A stretch of DNA of 64,000 nt from Melieria omissa (lineage: Eukaryota; Arthropoda; Insecta; Diptera; Ulidiidae). Shown one piece after another: positions 20,668 to 31,544 of this stretch. Every line of letters starts with the position of its first letter. The first letter of the stretch is position 1. The translations under genes and the position numbers were made by a program. Location: contig OZ020270.1 in assembly GCA_963971225.1 (NCBI GenBank), positions 24,315,689-24,379,688 on the forward strand, written 5' to 3'. Under the pieces are notes generated by a model. That model was given only the letters and a program-made list of their open reading frames with translations, was not told the DNA's origin and made no database searches.

Positions 20668-22923
20668 CTCGCGACAGCACTCGTCACGACCGGATGTTTT
20701 AGTTCAGGGGATTATCGATGAGGTCCAAGTGGCATGGGCGATAGACACCTTCAACCCGTACAAATCTCCGGGTCCCGATGGTGTCATTCCGGCTATGCTG
20801 CACTGGTCTAAGGAGGCAGTGGTCAAAGTCTTGGTGCGAGTCTTTCGGGAATCTCTCCAACAGGGCTATGTACCACGCGCCTGGAAAGAGGTTAAGGTGG
20901 TGTTCATCCCCAAGGCGGGGAAGTCAAACCACATCACTGCAAAAGACTACAGACCGATCAGCCTGTCATCGTTCTTTCTTAAGACTTTGGAGAGGCTGGT
21001 GGATGTCTATGTCAGGGGAGTGGCACAGTCCAGGGGACTCTGCAGGACGCAACATGCGTATTGCAGGGGAAAATCTGTAGACAGCGCCTTGCATGAGGTC
21101 GTTCAGACGATAGAAAAATCGCTGAGCGTCAAGGAGTATACGTTAGCCGCTTTCCTCGATATTGAGGGGGGCCTTTAATAACGTCACTCTAGAGGCAATA
21201 ACCAGTGCACTTAGAAAATTCGAAGTGGACGAGAAAGTGGTGAGGTGAACCAGCGATATGCTTAGTAGCAGAAGGGTTCACTCCAGCCTAGGCTCGTGCT
21301 CGGTGAGGAGGTTTACCACAAGGGGCACACCTCAGGGGGGCGTCCTTTCGCCTCTGCTGTGGCTGCTTGTGATAAACAACATCCTCGAGATCTTCGAATC
21401 CAGGAGGCTGCGAGTAGTAGCATATGCGGACGACGTCACTATCCTGATCCCTCGAAAATTTCTTTCCACCATCAGTGATCTCATGGAGTCTGCTTTAGGA
21501 GAACTCTCTGGTGGGCAGAGCATAACGGTCTAGGAGTTAACCCCTCAAAGACGGTTATGGTACTGTTCACCCGGAAATACAAAATACCGGAGTTTAGGCT
21601 GTCGAAAATCAGCGGCATCACTATCACCCTCTCACCCGAGGTGAAATACCTTGGCACCACACTCGACTCCAAGCTTTCTTGGAGACGCAACGTGGAAGAG
21701 CGGGTGAAGAAGAGCCTGAATGCCTTCTACGTCTGTCAGAAGGCCTTCGGGAAAAAGTGGGGATTGCGGCCGAGCATTGTCCACTGGATGTATACAGCAA
21801 TCATTCGGCCGATCTTATGTTACGGAGCCATTGTCTGGTGGCCGGCCACGGACACCAGGTCCTTGGCGACGCAACTGATGAAGGTGCAGAGACTGGCGGC
21901 TATGGGAATAGCAGGAACCGTCAAAAGCACCCCCCCAAGCAGGCCTAGAGATGATTCTACATATCCACCCAATAGAGCAGTTCATTAAGTGCTGTGCCGC
22001 TAAAGGCGCTCTCAGGCTGAGAGAGGCCAACTTGTGGAAAGAGCACGCTTATGAACACTCTGGGATTCTAAGGTCATTTACGAGGCCAGGTACGGAACAT
22101 CAATTAGATTCCTGCACGGACTATCTGATTCCATACCTGGATTTTGATTCGCGCGCACTTACCTCCTTTCCCTCAAGGGAAGAATGGGGACTTACAAGTG
22201 TGACAAGAGACGCCTGCATCACCATCTTCACAGATGGTTCTAAAATGGAGGAGGGTACACGAGCTGGTCTCCACTCAGATGTACTAGGGGCTCAACGGTC
22301 TTTCAGACTCCCGGACCTCTGTAGCATCTTTTAGGCGGAGATTTATGCAATCTGGAAAGCTGCTGAATTAATCCGCGACAGCGGATTATCACCCCCGGAT
22401 ATCACAATCTGTGTGGATAGTCAGGCAGCCCTTAAAGCGCTGGAATCAGCGACTGTGAAATCAAAGGTAGTGCAGAGTTGTCGCACTGCACTTCGCGGCA
22501 TCGGACATCACCGAGTCACTCTCTGCTGGGTTCCGGGTCACTCTGGAGTGGCAGGAAACGAGGCAGCGGATGAGATGGCAAGAAAGGGGGTCGCCCTGCC
22601 TCTCACCGAAGTGGATAACTCTGTGCTCCCTCCGATAGATAGATAAATCCTTTATTAATTTTCATTTCTCTTATAATTATAGAACAATTCATACAATTTC
22701 TAATAATATAGTTATGTATATGAACTAAAATTTATAAAAAAAGGATATACAACATTGACCCTCAGGTCGTCTGTCGGCAAACTTAGCATACATACATTAT
22801 TTTTTATTTACTTATTCTTAGCTTAACTATATTATATTCATTTACAATTAGTCTTCTATATTTAAGAGCACCCGTGACAAACCATACTAAACTATTCCAT
22901 CCACCAGACCCGATACCGTTCAA

Positions 22924-23256
22924 TAGGGTGGGTCGATTCCGGACTTTTTTCGATTCGAGATTTCTAATAGTGCGGAAAAGTTGCCTTAGTACTTCCTGAT
23001 TCCAATGCAATTTTTTGTTTTGAGATCGGACTGCATCTTCAACCCCAACTCCGGCCTTGAAATTTCGGAAATTTGCCTAAAATCGTGAAATTGCCTACCT
23101 AGCGCCTGAAATACGCCTCTCATGGCAAAATGTATAAAAGAAAAGTTGTTTGTCGCATCATTAGCTACCGAAATGGTATGATGATCATGGCCGTAAGACG
23201 AACCGTTCCCGAGATACGAGCGAAAAGGCGGCGCGCCGCAGCGCAAGGTGAAAATT
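22924..23256 (+). repeat. Left terminal inverted repeat of D1
   Basis: 333 bp matching the reverse complement of 29094-29426 with only scattered substitutions, for example A/G at 23010 and T/A near 23066. Just inside it, at about 23262-23342, a short block ends in (CCAA) repeats and may be a tiny LINE 3' fragment. Confidence 0.9.
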
Positions 23257-24116
23257 GTTGCAGCTCTCAGCTAACCTGTGTTGGTTACCCAGAACCCACT
23301 ACGTGGAGGTGGCTGCACTTCGGGTTCCTCCTAAGCCCAACCCAACCAACCAACCATATGTCAGGCTTGTTTTAGTCTGAATCTGTATCAAATTTATTGA
23401 TAAAATCAGATTTTGTACTAAAATTTGGCAGTTGTTGCCTAGATTTCAGTGTAGAGCGTATAAAACGATCACGAGACTGGGGGCCAATAACTTTAGAAGA
23501 TGCCTCTGTCACCAGTTTGACGGTTCTCTCGACTGCCACGGTGTGAAAGGGGAATTCACTAAATTTTCATATCTCTGCAGTGTCTCCCGACAACCCTTTT
23601 ATGAGCTCTTCGTTAGAAACTGAACGAAGAACTGGTGGAACAGTCAAGGTAATAGTCTTCCAGTTAATCATATCGTAATAATTATTAGCTTTGAAATTCA
23701 GCTTTGGCACTTTATTACATCTAACCCATCCATTTACAGTGTCAGTCTCTGCTTCTCTGGCTGCCAGAAGACGGTCAAAGGCCAACTTTCTGACTTCTAC
23801 CCGTTCGTCAGTCATGATACTAAGGAGAATGTTTTCTGGAAGAGCAAAGAAAGCATTCTGTTGAATGGATGAATCGACAACCTTGCGCAGTTTGGCAGGT
23901 AAGTATCTCGACCTTTGGATTGCAGCAAAGAGATGGCGCGAGCCATCTTTGATTGAACTGTGGAATCTTATTGAGAACCACAAAGGTGAGTAAACTGTAA
24001 GTATGTATTTGACCAAAATCTTTATTTCCTTTGTTGGTTTGTCTGTAGAAATGTATAATCTCAGAATTCTGTTTGCACAGGTGAGCCAGCGAGATTTGCA
24101 CATGTTACCTGGATGC

Positions 24117-24443
24117 CGTCGTGGCTCAGTAGGTTAGTGCGCGGTCCAGCGAGTCGCATGCAGAGCGAGTCAAGTTCGAATTCTGCATGTAGTAACACCT
24201 AAAAAAAAAATAACGGGAAACTCGTTTTCTCTTTCGGTGGCTGTCCTCTCAGCTGGAAATGGCAAACCTCTGAGAGTAAAAATTGCCTATGAAAAAGCTC
24301 CCAACCTGCCGTTCGGAACCGGCATAAAACTGTAGGTCCCTTCCACCCGCGTACAAATTCACACGCATAACACGGGTGGTTGCGGGAAGCTAGGCCTTAG
24401 TCTCGCGTAAGCGGGCTGTCGTGCCAATCAATTGTTATTATTA
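24117..24443 (+). mobile_element. tRNA-derived SINE with (TTA) tail
   Basis: A-box TGGCTCAGTAGG at 24122-24133 and B-box AGTTCGAATTC at 24173-24183 form a tRNA-like polymerase III promoter. The body is unrelated to the SINE at 3771-4334 and ends in TTATTATTA. The 12-bp duplication TTACCTGGATGC is exact (24105-24116 and 24444-24455). It sits inside the D1 transposase; removing it rejoins ASMHPG to NMCKSRW in frame. Confidence 0.9.
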
Positions 24444-25719
24444 TTACCTGGATGCATCGACGCTAATTGTAAGTCTGAAGAGCATTGACCGGAAATAACA
24501 GCTTCTGATATTTTGTAGAGGTAAGCTTGGTCTGTGCTAAGTTGGGTCGGATTAATAACCTCAGAAGGTAATTGGCATGATGGAAAACTTTCAAATTTGA
24601 CGACAGGCAACTTCTCACAATCAGGGAGCAGTTTACCTATGTCGCCAGAGAATGTATTTGGACTCTTTGAGACACCATCTATGTGTTCGAAAAGAGCACG
24701 AAATGGAAGTTCGTTGAAATGTAGAAGACAAACAACCCACTGTAATGGCCTACCTATTTTTTCTTCTAGTTTCCGAATGATTCCACCTTTCCAACCTGTG
24801 TTCGTGTTGATGCCATCAGCACCGACAACTTCTAGATGTTCCACATCTACTGAATTGTCTTGTAAATGTTGCCATATAGCTTGCATCTCATCCTCAGCTG
24901 ACCCGGAAGGAGAGGTGACGTGGCCAAAGTAATGAGACCCAGGTTCCGCTACAAGAGAAATATGTTCCTCTTTGACAGTGTCGCGGTAGTACTTTTCACC
25001 TTCGCGGACTTGTGTGAGTGTATTGTCTTTGCGACCGTCAAAATACAGCCCATATACAGAGTCAATACTTCCGGTGTTTTGGAGCTCAATTCCAACACTT
25101 TTTTTGCTCGACTAATCTTGCATTTGTCAGTGACAAAGCTAGCCTGATCCTCTGTTATCAAAGCTGCTTTTTTGGCATCCAGAAAGGCAAATGAAACCAT
25201 CAAGGCCGCTGCTCTGTCACTTAATCCGAATCTTTGGGCAGCTAAAGCAGTGTGTTCTAATAATAGTGTGTTTTGTTTGATTTTAGAGGATGGAAGAGAA
25301 AATTCAGCATCAGCATCGTTTTTGGAAGAATGTATGTGCGCCGCACCGACATTGTTGTCGTCTGTGTGAGTGTCTGGTTGATCTGAATGGTCACGTGTTG
25401 TAGCTGATACTTTTCTGGTAAGTGTTGATGTTGAATGACGTTTTGAAAGCTTTTCTTTACGTTCATTTCTCTTTGCAATCTTTTTTGTTTCAGGTAGATC
25501 AACACTTCCAATGCAACCAATTCTTCTGGTTCTCTGGTCCAAGAGAAATGGTTGTTCAATGATAGGAACTTTCCTTTCCTTTGGACAATTGCATGAAGAA
25601 AAAGAAATGCATTTACAAGCAGCGATGTCAAATAATTCTGCGGCAGAAGAGACAAAGTCGTCTCTTTTAGAGCGCAAACCTATTTGGTTCCGTAAAAACA
25701 TTTGTTTAGGTGTCAGAAA

Positions 25720-26870
25720 CCTGTATAACGGGCTGTCTCAGTACTACACCAACGGCAGCCCTAAATGTTATATTGGGGATTCTGCCGCTGGAACTAAATG
25801 TGCAAATGGTTGCAACCATCAGCGCACACAGACTAATGCATAGTGGATCCATACAAAGGGATGCACATGCAATCGGTCACCTATCCCTGTTGAAGGATAG
25901 GAGGCGAGATGGAGGCTTCTGGATGCCTCTGGATCTGATGCCACCAAGACACCTCTTCAGGAAGAACTACGTTACGTACATACCGCATAGGGAAGACTGG
26001 GCTGCCAATAGAATCAGTCTCACGTGTGATGACATTGTCTGGTACACCGATGGCTCAAAGATGGAAGGCGGAACGGGAGCTGGAATATTTAATACTAGCT
26101 CCCAATCAGCAGTCAGTCTGGGAGACACGGCCACAGTCTTCCAGGCTGAGGTCTTTGCCATAAACGAGTGTGCCAGAAAGATACTGACCCTCAATGTCAG
26201 GAGAAAGAGGATAATCATAATGTCCGACAGCCAGGCTGCAATAAAGGCTCTGAGCTCGACGACGTTTGACTCCAAACTAGTCTGGGAGACAGCAAATGTT
26301 CTCCAAGACATTTAAAAGGATAACCGGTTGATAATACACTGGGTTCCTGCGCACTGTGGGCACGATGGAAATGAGGAAGCGGACAGATTGGCAAAGGAAG
26401 GGGCGGCAAAACGACCCTATGGACCTGAGCCAATCATAGGTGTTAGCAGAGCTCATTTCAGGCATTGTGTCAAACAGGAATTCAAAAATCGGGCCAACCA
26501 GAAATGGTCCAATACGGTGGGACAGCGCTGTTCCAAGCTATTCTTTCCGGCCTATTCGGAAGGAAAATCGAAATACCTATTGGACCTAAGCAGAAAGGAG
26601 CTTAAGTTCATGACGGGAATCCTGAGTGGGCACTGCCTGCTAAATATGCATAAAGCGCGACTGGGATTAACAGATAGCGAACTATGCAGATTCTGCATGG
26701 AAGATGATGAAACAGCCGTGCACATCATAACAGAGTGTCCCCCTCTCTTACACGCAAGGAAGCGTATACTGGGAAGGGAACTAATTCAGACAAGAGAGCT
26801 GTCTGGAACCAATCTGGGAAAAATCAAGGAGTTCCTGGACAGTATTGGGGGAGATGAACTCCTCCAATAA
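25720..26870 (+). pseudogene. LINE RNase H and CCHC tail fragment
   Basis: RNase H motifs WYTDGSKMEGGTGAG, FQAEVFAI, IIMSDSQAAIKAL and GHDGNEEADRLAKEG, then a CCHC-like CRFCMEDDETAVHIITECP. It aligns almost residue for residue with 36990-38150 of LINE 2. A TAA at about 26313 interrupts the RNase H domain. Confidence 0.9.
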
Positions 26871-26955
26871 AGAATAAGGGATACGACACAATAGTTCTCT
26901 TTGGACGCAGTGTCTCGGGCAGTTGATGCTCGGCTCCCGTATCTATTCTATTCTG
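25720..26955 (+). mobile_element. 5'-truncated LOA-like LINE fragment related to LINE 2
   Basis: Flanked by the 14-bp duplication TTAGGTGTCAGAAA (25706-25719 and 26956-26969). It starts late in the RT domain and ends with an ATCTATTCTATTCTG-type tail, comparable with the (AATCT) tail of LINE 2. It is inserted in the D1 transposase on the opposite strand; excision rejoins KKFLTP to KQMFLRN in frame. Confidence 0.92.
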
Positions 26956-27395
26956 TTAGGTGTCAGAAATTTCTTATGGTATGTGGTGAGCATTCGTAGA
27001 ACTCTGGTGTGTGAGACTATCGGAATAGATGACTTTTTGAAAATATTTTCAACCATTTTTGCAACTATTTCTGAAACCTCTTTACTCCTAGGGTCATAGT
27101 TGTCACCTCGGAGTCGCCCTATACGAAATCTTTCAAACTGATAATACAAAAGAACATCCTGGTAACTGGGTAGCTGGGACTCAGTGAGATCGTACGGATA
27201 TATGCCAAACACAGGACATTTCTGTCTAAATTTAAATTTAGATACAGACATGTTGAGTTTTGTGTTCTGTTCAGAGAATGTAAGTGATAGCACTCCGCGA
27301 AATCAACGACAAGAGTGAAGGAACTCGATGAAAGAATATTTGTGTAGGGACCTGGGGGGGGACGGGGGGAGCGGCCCGGCCGGTCCGACCCGACG

Positions 27396-29013
27396 CACAG
27401 TGGGGTAATATATAAGTAAAGTGCCGATTAATTCAAAAATGAAAAATCAAGATACAACTATGTTTTTGGTACCGGGTTAAAGGGGATAAAATTCTGTATC
27501 ACTATGTGAAAGAGTTGTTGCAAAATTGTTTACCGTTTTCCCGCAAAGCACTCTGAAAGTTGACATTTATTTTCAGTTTTTGTGCGCACAGCGATAAACG
27601 TGTTTTTGTCGTCACTTAAAAACAATTTCTTTGTGTGAATTTGAAAAACTATTGAAAAATTAATGATGCAGCCTTCATGTTCAGGTATTTCAGCAATGCA
27701 ATGTGTATTTGGTTTTGTTAAAAAATGTTTATAAGTATTTCATTTAATTTTTTGTTTAAAAGCATAATAATTGTCTAATTTTTTACCTTTTCATAGACAT
27801 ATAGTTGTGAGTCTTGTGAGGTCGGGCAAAACTGTTTTCCTCAGCGTATAGCTTAGATATTTCAGTAACATTTTATGAAAAAAAAAGTTGCGCGATGTTG
27901 CGCACTTTTCCAGCATTTCGATTTTTGTGTGCGCACCCAAGGGCCTCATGCATGCATTGTGCAAACGAAATTGATGACACTGCACAACAAAATCAAATTT
28001 TTATTCAAAATAACAAGGTTCTGACAACGGATTCTGGTAGAGAAGGGCCAAAAAAAAATATACGTGTATCGGCGTTTTGAAAGTTTACGTCTGAATTTTT
28101 TTTTAGGGGGGGTCAAAGTTTTCCCCTTTTTGCGCATTCTTACGGTGATTCGGCATACGAAAACTATGTAACATCACATTTTAGGTAAATGATGTGTTCA
28201 GCAATTAGGTGTAAAACACTACGAGGAACATTTTTGTGGAGTACTTTAACCCTGTAGCTGCTATTTATATGGGTCAATTTGACCCTTTTTTTCTAAAATG
28301 TCAAAAATGTCCTGTAAAACAGAACTTTTTAAGGACAAAATGTATCACGAAAATATTCGCCATAAAATTCTACTATAGGTCTATGAATACAGGAAAGCTC
28401 AGAAATTAACTTGAACTCCAGAATTAAGCCAAAACTGAAAATGTGTTTATTGCGTGTTTTCAAAATTGTTCCACTTCGAATGTTTTGTGAAAACAAAATT
28501 ATATGGCAAAACCCGCGACCCGCATCTACACGATTTTGTAGGCCGTTAAAAATTGAATTCGTCAAGGAATCTGCAGCAGTTTCTAAAAACGAAAAAGAAA
28601 GAGTCAATGACGAAATAAGAAAATTGCCAAAAAAAAAGTGCAGTATATGCCCAAAGATGCTATGGAGTTGACAATAATGACGAATGATGATAATGGTGAC
28701 GGTGATGATTATGATGCTGATGAAGATTATGATGATGATGATAATGATGAATTTAATGATGAAACTAAATTGGCTGCAAGAGACGGCGATGAAATGTTTT
28801 AATTAAACTGTTCAACTTAAATTTCATTTTTAAAATTTTTTTTTTTACTATGTTAGTTTTTTACCGTTTCTTAAAAAAATGTCCACTAAAGTATACCCAA
28901 AAACATTTGTTTTTTACTTTATAATGTTCAATTAACTAAACTTAGTGGTTATTTCATATCTAAATAGCCTGGGGGAATTAATCGGCACTTTCGGCATCAA
29001 TTACCCCACTGTG
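27396..29013. mobile_element. Transib-like element with CACAGTG ends
   Basis: The left end CACAGTGGGGTAAT is followed, after a 9-bp variable spacer, by AAGTGCCGATTAATTC. The right end is the exact inverted arrangement. The 5-bp duplication CGACG flanks it (27391-27395 and 29014-29018). GC-rich 5-bp duplications and CACxxTG ends are the signature of Transib elements, whose terminus is the same as the RAG recombination heptamer CACAGTG. No transposase core is recognisable in the 1618 bp. It holds an 86-codon Lys/Cys-rich frame (28411-28671), an Asp-rich GAT microsatellite (28684-28800), and an internal TTAACCCT...GGGTCAATTTGACCC motif near 28247 resembling a piggyBac end. Confidence 0.7.
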
Positions 29014-29093
29014 CGACGCGTGAAGCACAGAACACATCTCCGCAGCGCCGGCGTCATTGTTGGCGCATTCAGGGAGAAGTGTGGCCGCAAGCC

Positions 29094-29426
29094 GATTTTT
29101 ACCTTGCGCTGCGGCGCGCCGCCTTTTCGCTCGTATCTCGGGAAAGGTTCGTCCTACGGCCATGATTATAATACCATTTCGGTAGCTAATGATGCGACAA
29201 ACAACTTTTCTTTTATACATTTTGCCATTAGAGGCGTATTTCAGGCGCTAGGTAGGCAATTTCACGATTTTAGGCAAATTTCCGATATTTCAAGGCCGGA
29301 GTTGGGGTTGAAGATGCAGTCCGATCTCAAAACAAAAAACTGCATTGGAATCAGGAAGTACTAAGGCAACTTTTCCGCACTATTAGAAATCTCGAATCGA
29401 AAAAAGTCCGGAATCGACCCACCCTA
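29094..29426 (-). repeat. Right terminal inverted repeat of D1
   Basis: Inverted partner of 22924-23256. It contains short frames in both arms that mirror one another; those are artefacts of the repeat, not genes. Confidence 0.9.
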
Positions 29427-29894
29427 CGGTTCAATCTGTTATTTACTTCCTCTTGGTCTAAGTAGAATTGTCCAAAGTACCGAAATCGGATTTCTTTCAA
29501 TATTGGGCACCTTCCAAAAAAGTGTGCCAAGTCCTCTAATTCGTTTAAATTACAGAGAGTGCAGTTTAAATTTTTGTGGCCTCCGAGGTAAATAAGGTCA
29601 CATCTAGACTTCAATATCCAAGAGATTTTATAGTTTTCTACCATGTCATTGAAATAACTTTTACCAATATTGTGATCGAGGTCCTTGTATACTCGTGAGC
29701 TATTCATAGCTCTTTCCCACAATTTTTGTTTATTCGTCAGATTTACACTTGAGAGCAATAAGTCTATATTGGCACTCCACAATCTCCTATCTGCAATATC
29801 ATAAACTAGATTCATATTACATTTTTTCCCTAAGTCCTGAATTACCTTTGCCCAAAAAAATTGTCTTCGTAGGATTATTTTTGAAAGTCTGTGT

Positions 29895-31165
29895 TTTTTT
29901 TTTTCGCGCAGGAGGTGGAAATCTTCGAAAGATACTGGGGCGACCCACCAGCATGCCGGATTTTTACCGACTAAAACCACCCCCTGTTAACCTTTCATTC
30001 CCTCTGCGGAATTACCGCTAAGTATCGCATCGCAGAGGGGGGTTAAGTTTAGCCTATATTTCCAGGCTCTGTTGTGCGTTGGCTGCTTCTGGCCCATTCT
30101 GCTCTTCGCAGTTCAGCTTGCATTAAGGTTATGCCTCCACATATTTTGTCCCAAGCTTCCGCTGACTCCAGCATCTCGTCAATTATATTGTGTGGGTTCA
30201 AAATTTTCTGGGTCGCCGTGTTTAATTTGGAGCGAACGGCCTCGAATCGTGGGCATTCGAATAACGTGTGCTCAGGATCTTCTGGCTTGTCGCAGGATGG
30301 GCAATTGGCATTGTCGTCGTGGCCGAAGCGTTTTAAGTAGCTTCTGTAGCCACCGTGGCCTGTGATGAACTGTGTTAATTGAAAGTTAACCTCGCCATGC
30401 CTTCTGCTTGTCCATTTGTCTATGCATGGGATGAGCTTGTGCGTCCACCGACTTTTGCTCGAGTGGTCCCATCTCGCCTGCCACTGCCGCATGGAGGTTG
30501 CTCTTTCGACGCGCGCTGCTTCCTCTTTGGGTCGTGTTCCCTTAAAGGCATATATACGCCGCATCTCGTCCGCCTTGATGTCGATTGGCAACATCCCGGA
30601 GATGACACAAGCTTCTACGTCTGACACCGTTCTAAAGGCGCTTATCACGCGCAGTGCTGCAAGCCGATAGACGCGTTCGTACTGTCGCTTGTACGCCTTG
30701 ATGTGCAGGGATTCGGCCCAGATTGGCGCTGCGTATAGTAGCGAGGACGATATTACGCTAGCAAGTAGCACTCGCCTACTAGCTTTTGGGCTCCCGATAT
30801 TGGGGAGCATCCGTGATAAACTGGTATAGGTCGTGGATGCTTTGCAGCAGGCGTATTCGGCGTGTTTTCGGAAGCTGAGCCTGTCGTCGATGACCACGCC
30901 TAAGTACTTAATAGATCGACTGGGGGTAATGATATTGGCGCCAACCTCAATTCTTGTTACCTCGCTTTTATTGCGGCTGCTCACCAGAACTGCTTCCGTT
31001 TTTTCTTCTGCTAGTTGTAGGCCCACTGACTGAAGCCACGATCGGACGAGCGTTATTGTGGCATTTGCTTTTTGCTCTACGTCCGCAAGCTGTTTCGCTA
31101 CAACTGTTATCGCGATGTCGTCCGCGAATCCCACCACTACCACGCCTTCTGGAACGGGGAGGTTT
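29895..31165 (-). mobile_element. R1-like LINE, 5'-truncated
   Basis: Poly-A tail (T-run at 29894-29904) on the left; 9-bp duplication AGTCTGTGT at 29886-29894 and 31166-31174. It interrupts family-C copy C1, and removing it restores the frame THRLSKII. It is not in rDNA, so it is either an R1-clade relative without rDNA specificity or an off-target copy. Confidence 0.85.
30049..31165 (-). pseudogene. R1-like ORF2, C-terminal half
   Basis: Starts inside the reverse transcriptase just before the catalytic GFADDIAI box and continues through the thumb (SIKYLGVVIDDRLSF) and the R1-type C-terminal domain (HGEVNFQLTQFITGHGGYRS). It ends with a CCHC motif, CPSCDKPEDPEHTLFECPRF. About 372 codons are open, so this part is undamaged, but the endonuclease and half of the RT are missing because of 5' truncation. 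Confidence 0.88.
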
Positions 31166-31216
31166 AGTCTGTGTGTCAATCTGTTAGCGTCGTAGTCAAA
31201 TAAAGTCTTGTATATA

Positions 31217-31544
31217 AGTTATCGGAAATTCTGCTGACGCCGAAAATTTGCCGCCGCTGCAGTGTTTATGTCAACAACCTCACAATGTTGACAAATAATG
31301 CTGACAGCGCGCCTCAAGGCGTTGACTTCGCGACGATCTGCTGCGTTCGACATCCGCAGCAGAAACGCTGATAATGGGTTTGCGAATATCGATTTCGCAA
31401 CGCATGTTCAGCTTTAATTATAAGCGAGTGTTCATTCCTATTTTTGTGGTCAATAAAGGCGGTCGTGCCGCACGAAAAGAAACTTAAGTATTTTTACTGG
31501 AATCAAGCGAATAAGTCGGCCTGAAGAAGCCCGCATCGTTAACT
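31217..31544 (+). mobile_element. Solo LTR of gypsy type
   Basis: 328 bp beginning AGTTATCGG and ending CATCGTTAACT, with AATAAAGGCGG internally as a possible polyadenylation signal. TATATA lies on each side. Reading the family-C frame across the site works only with a 4-bp duplication TATA, the duplication length of gypsy-superfamily integrases. AGT...ACT ends fit the gypsy/297/17.6 group. No internal region remains, so it arose by LTR-LTR recombination. The strand is set by the AATAAA motif and is tentative. Confidence 0.78.

Larger units (their letters stand above)
15070..22634 (+). mobile_element. LOA-like LINE 1, decayed, split by an RTE-like LINE
   Basis: Non-LTR retrotransposon with ORF1, then an ORF2 carrying APE-type endonuclease, reverse transcriptase and RNase H in order. 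The 5' edge is approximate: unique sequence gives way near 15070. The RTE-like insert at 17998-20667 is flanked by a 14-bp duplication. The 3' end after the RNase H domain is missing; the (GATA) tail of the minus-strand LINE C1 abuts it at 22635. The LOA assignment rests on RNase H together with the FLDIEG and TPQGGVLSPLLW reverse-transcriptase motifs. Confidence 0.8.
16753..22634 (+). pseudogene. LINE 1 ORF2 (endonuclease, RT, RNase H), broken
   Basis: The endonuclease starts VVQINLHHSKAATHD near 16850 and continues, after a frame break near 17056, through IIGCDANAHHMLWG and SDHNRIVF (17065-17997). The RTE-like insert follows. The reverse transcriptase resumes at 20682 with SPGPDG, FLDIEG, GTPQGGVLSPLLW and AYADDV across several frame changes (21172, 21247, about 21520). 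RNase H motifs are FTDGSKMEEGT (about 22227) and CVDSQAALKAL with GHSGVAGNEAADEMA (22413-22620), with a stop at about 22333. The CCHC tail seen in the related LINEs is lost. Confidence 0.8.
23372..27251 (-). pseudogene. D1 transposase-like protein, interrupted
   Basis: ATG at 27251 (context CAACATG) begins MSVSKFKFRQKCPVFG. The gene runs to TAA at 23372. Without the LINE fragment (25720-26955) and the SINE (24117-24443), each with one duplication, it is about 763 codons, with one frameshift near 25085 and one in-frame TGA near 23560. Motifs in order: LYFDGRKDN (about 25040), VGADGINTNTGWKGG (about 24805), CLLHFNELP (about 24720), SRWLTCANRILRLY (about 24080), FHTVAVERTVKLVTEAS (about 23520). 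Asp, Asp, CxxH, RW and a late Glu in this order recall the RNase-H-fold transposases of hAT type. I know similar sequences only as unnamed arthropod ORFs. Catalytic roles are inference. Confidence 0.75.
22924..29426 (-). mobile_element. 6.5-kb DNA transposon with 333-bp TIRs (element D1)
   Basis: Termini TAGGGTGGGTCGATTCCGGA at both ends continue as inverted repeats for 333 bp (22924-23256 and 29094-29426) at roughly 97 percent identity. Target duplication is 8 bp with one mismatch: CCGTTCAA (22916-22923) and CGGTTCAA (29427-29434). Removing D1 plus one duplication restores the reading frame of the family-C LINE exactly (RLN to GIG). Inside is one minus-strand transposase-like gene (27251-23372). 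After subtracting the nested SINE, LINE fragment and Transib-like element, the native length is about 3.29 kb. hAT-like by duplication length and motifs, but the superfamily is not certain. Confidence 0.88.

Noticed and set aside
23262..23342. Separate LINE 3' end with (CCAA) tail inside D1
   Set aside because: Only about 80 bp, no clear target duplication; too short to support as its own element.
28684..28800. Asp-rich coding sequence
   Set aside because: It is a GAT/AAT microsatellite inside the Transib-like element; open in several frames by composition.
29895..31165. R1 insertion marking an rDNA unit
   Set aside because: No 28S sequence flanks it; both sides are the family-C LINE.
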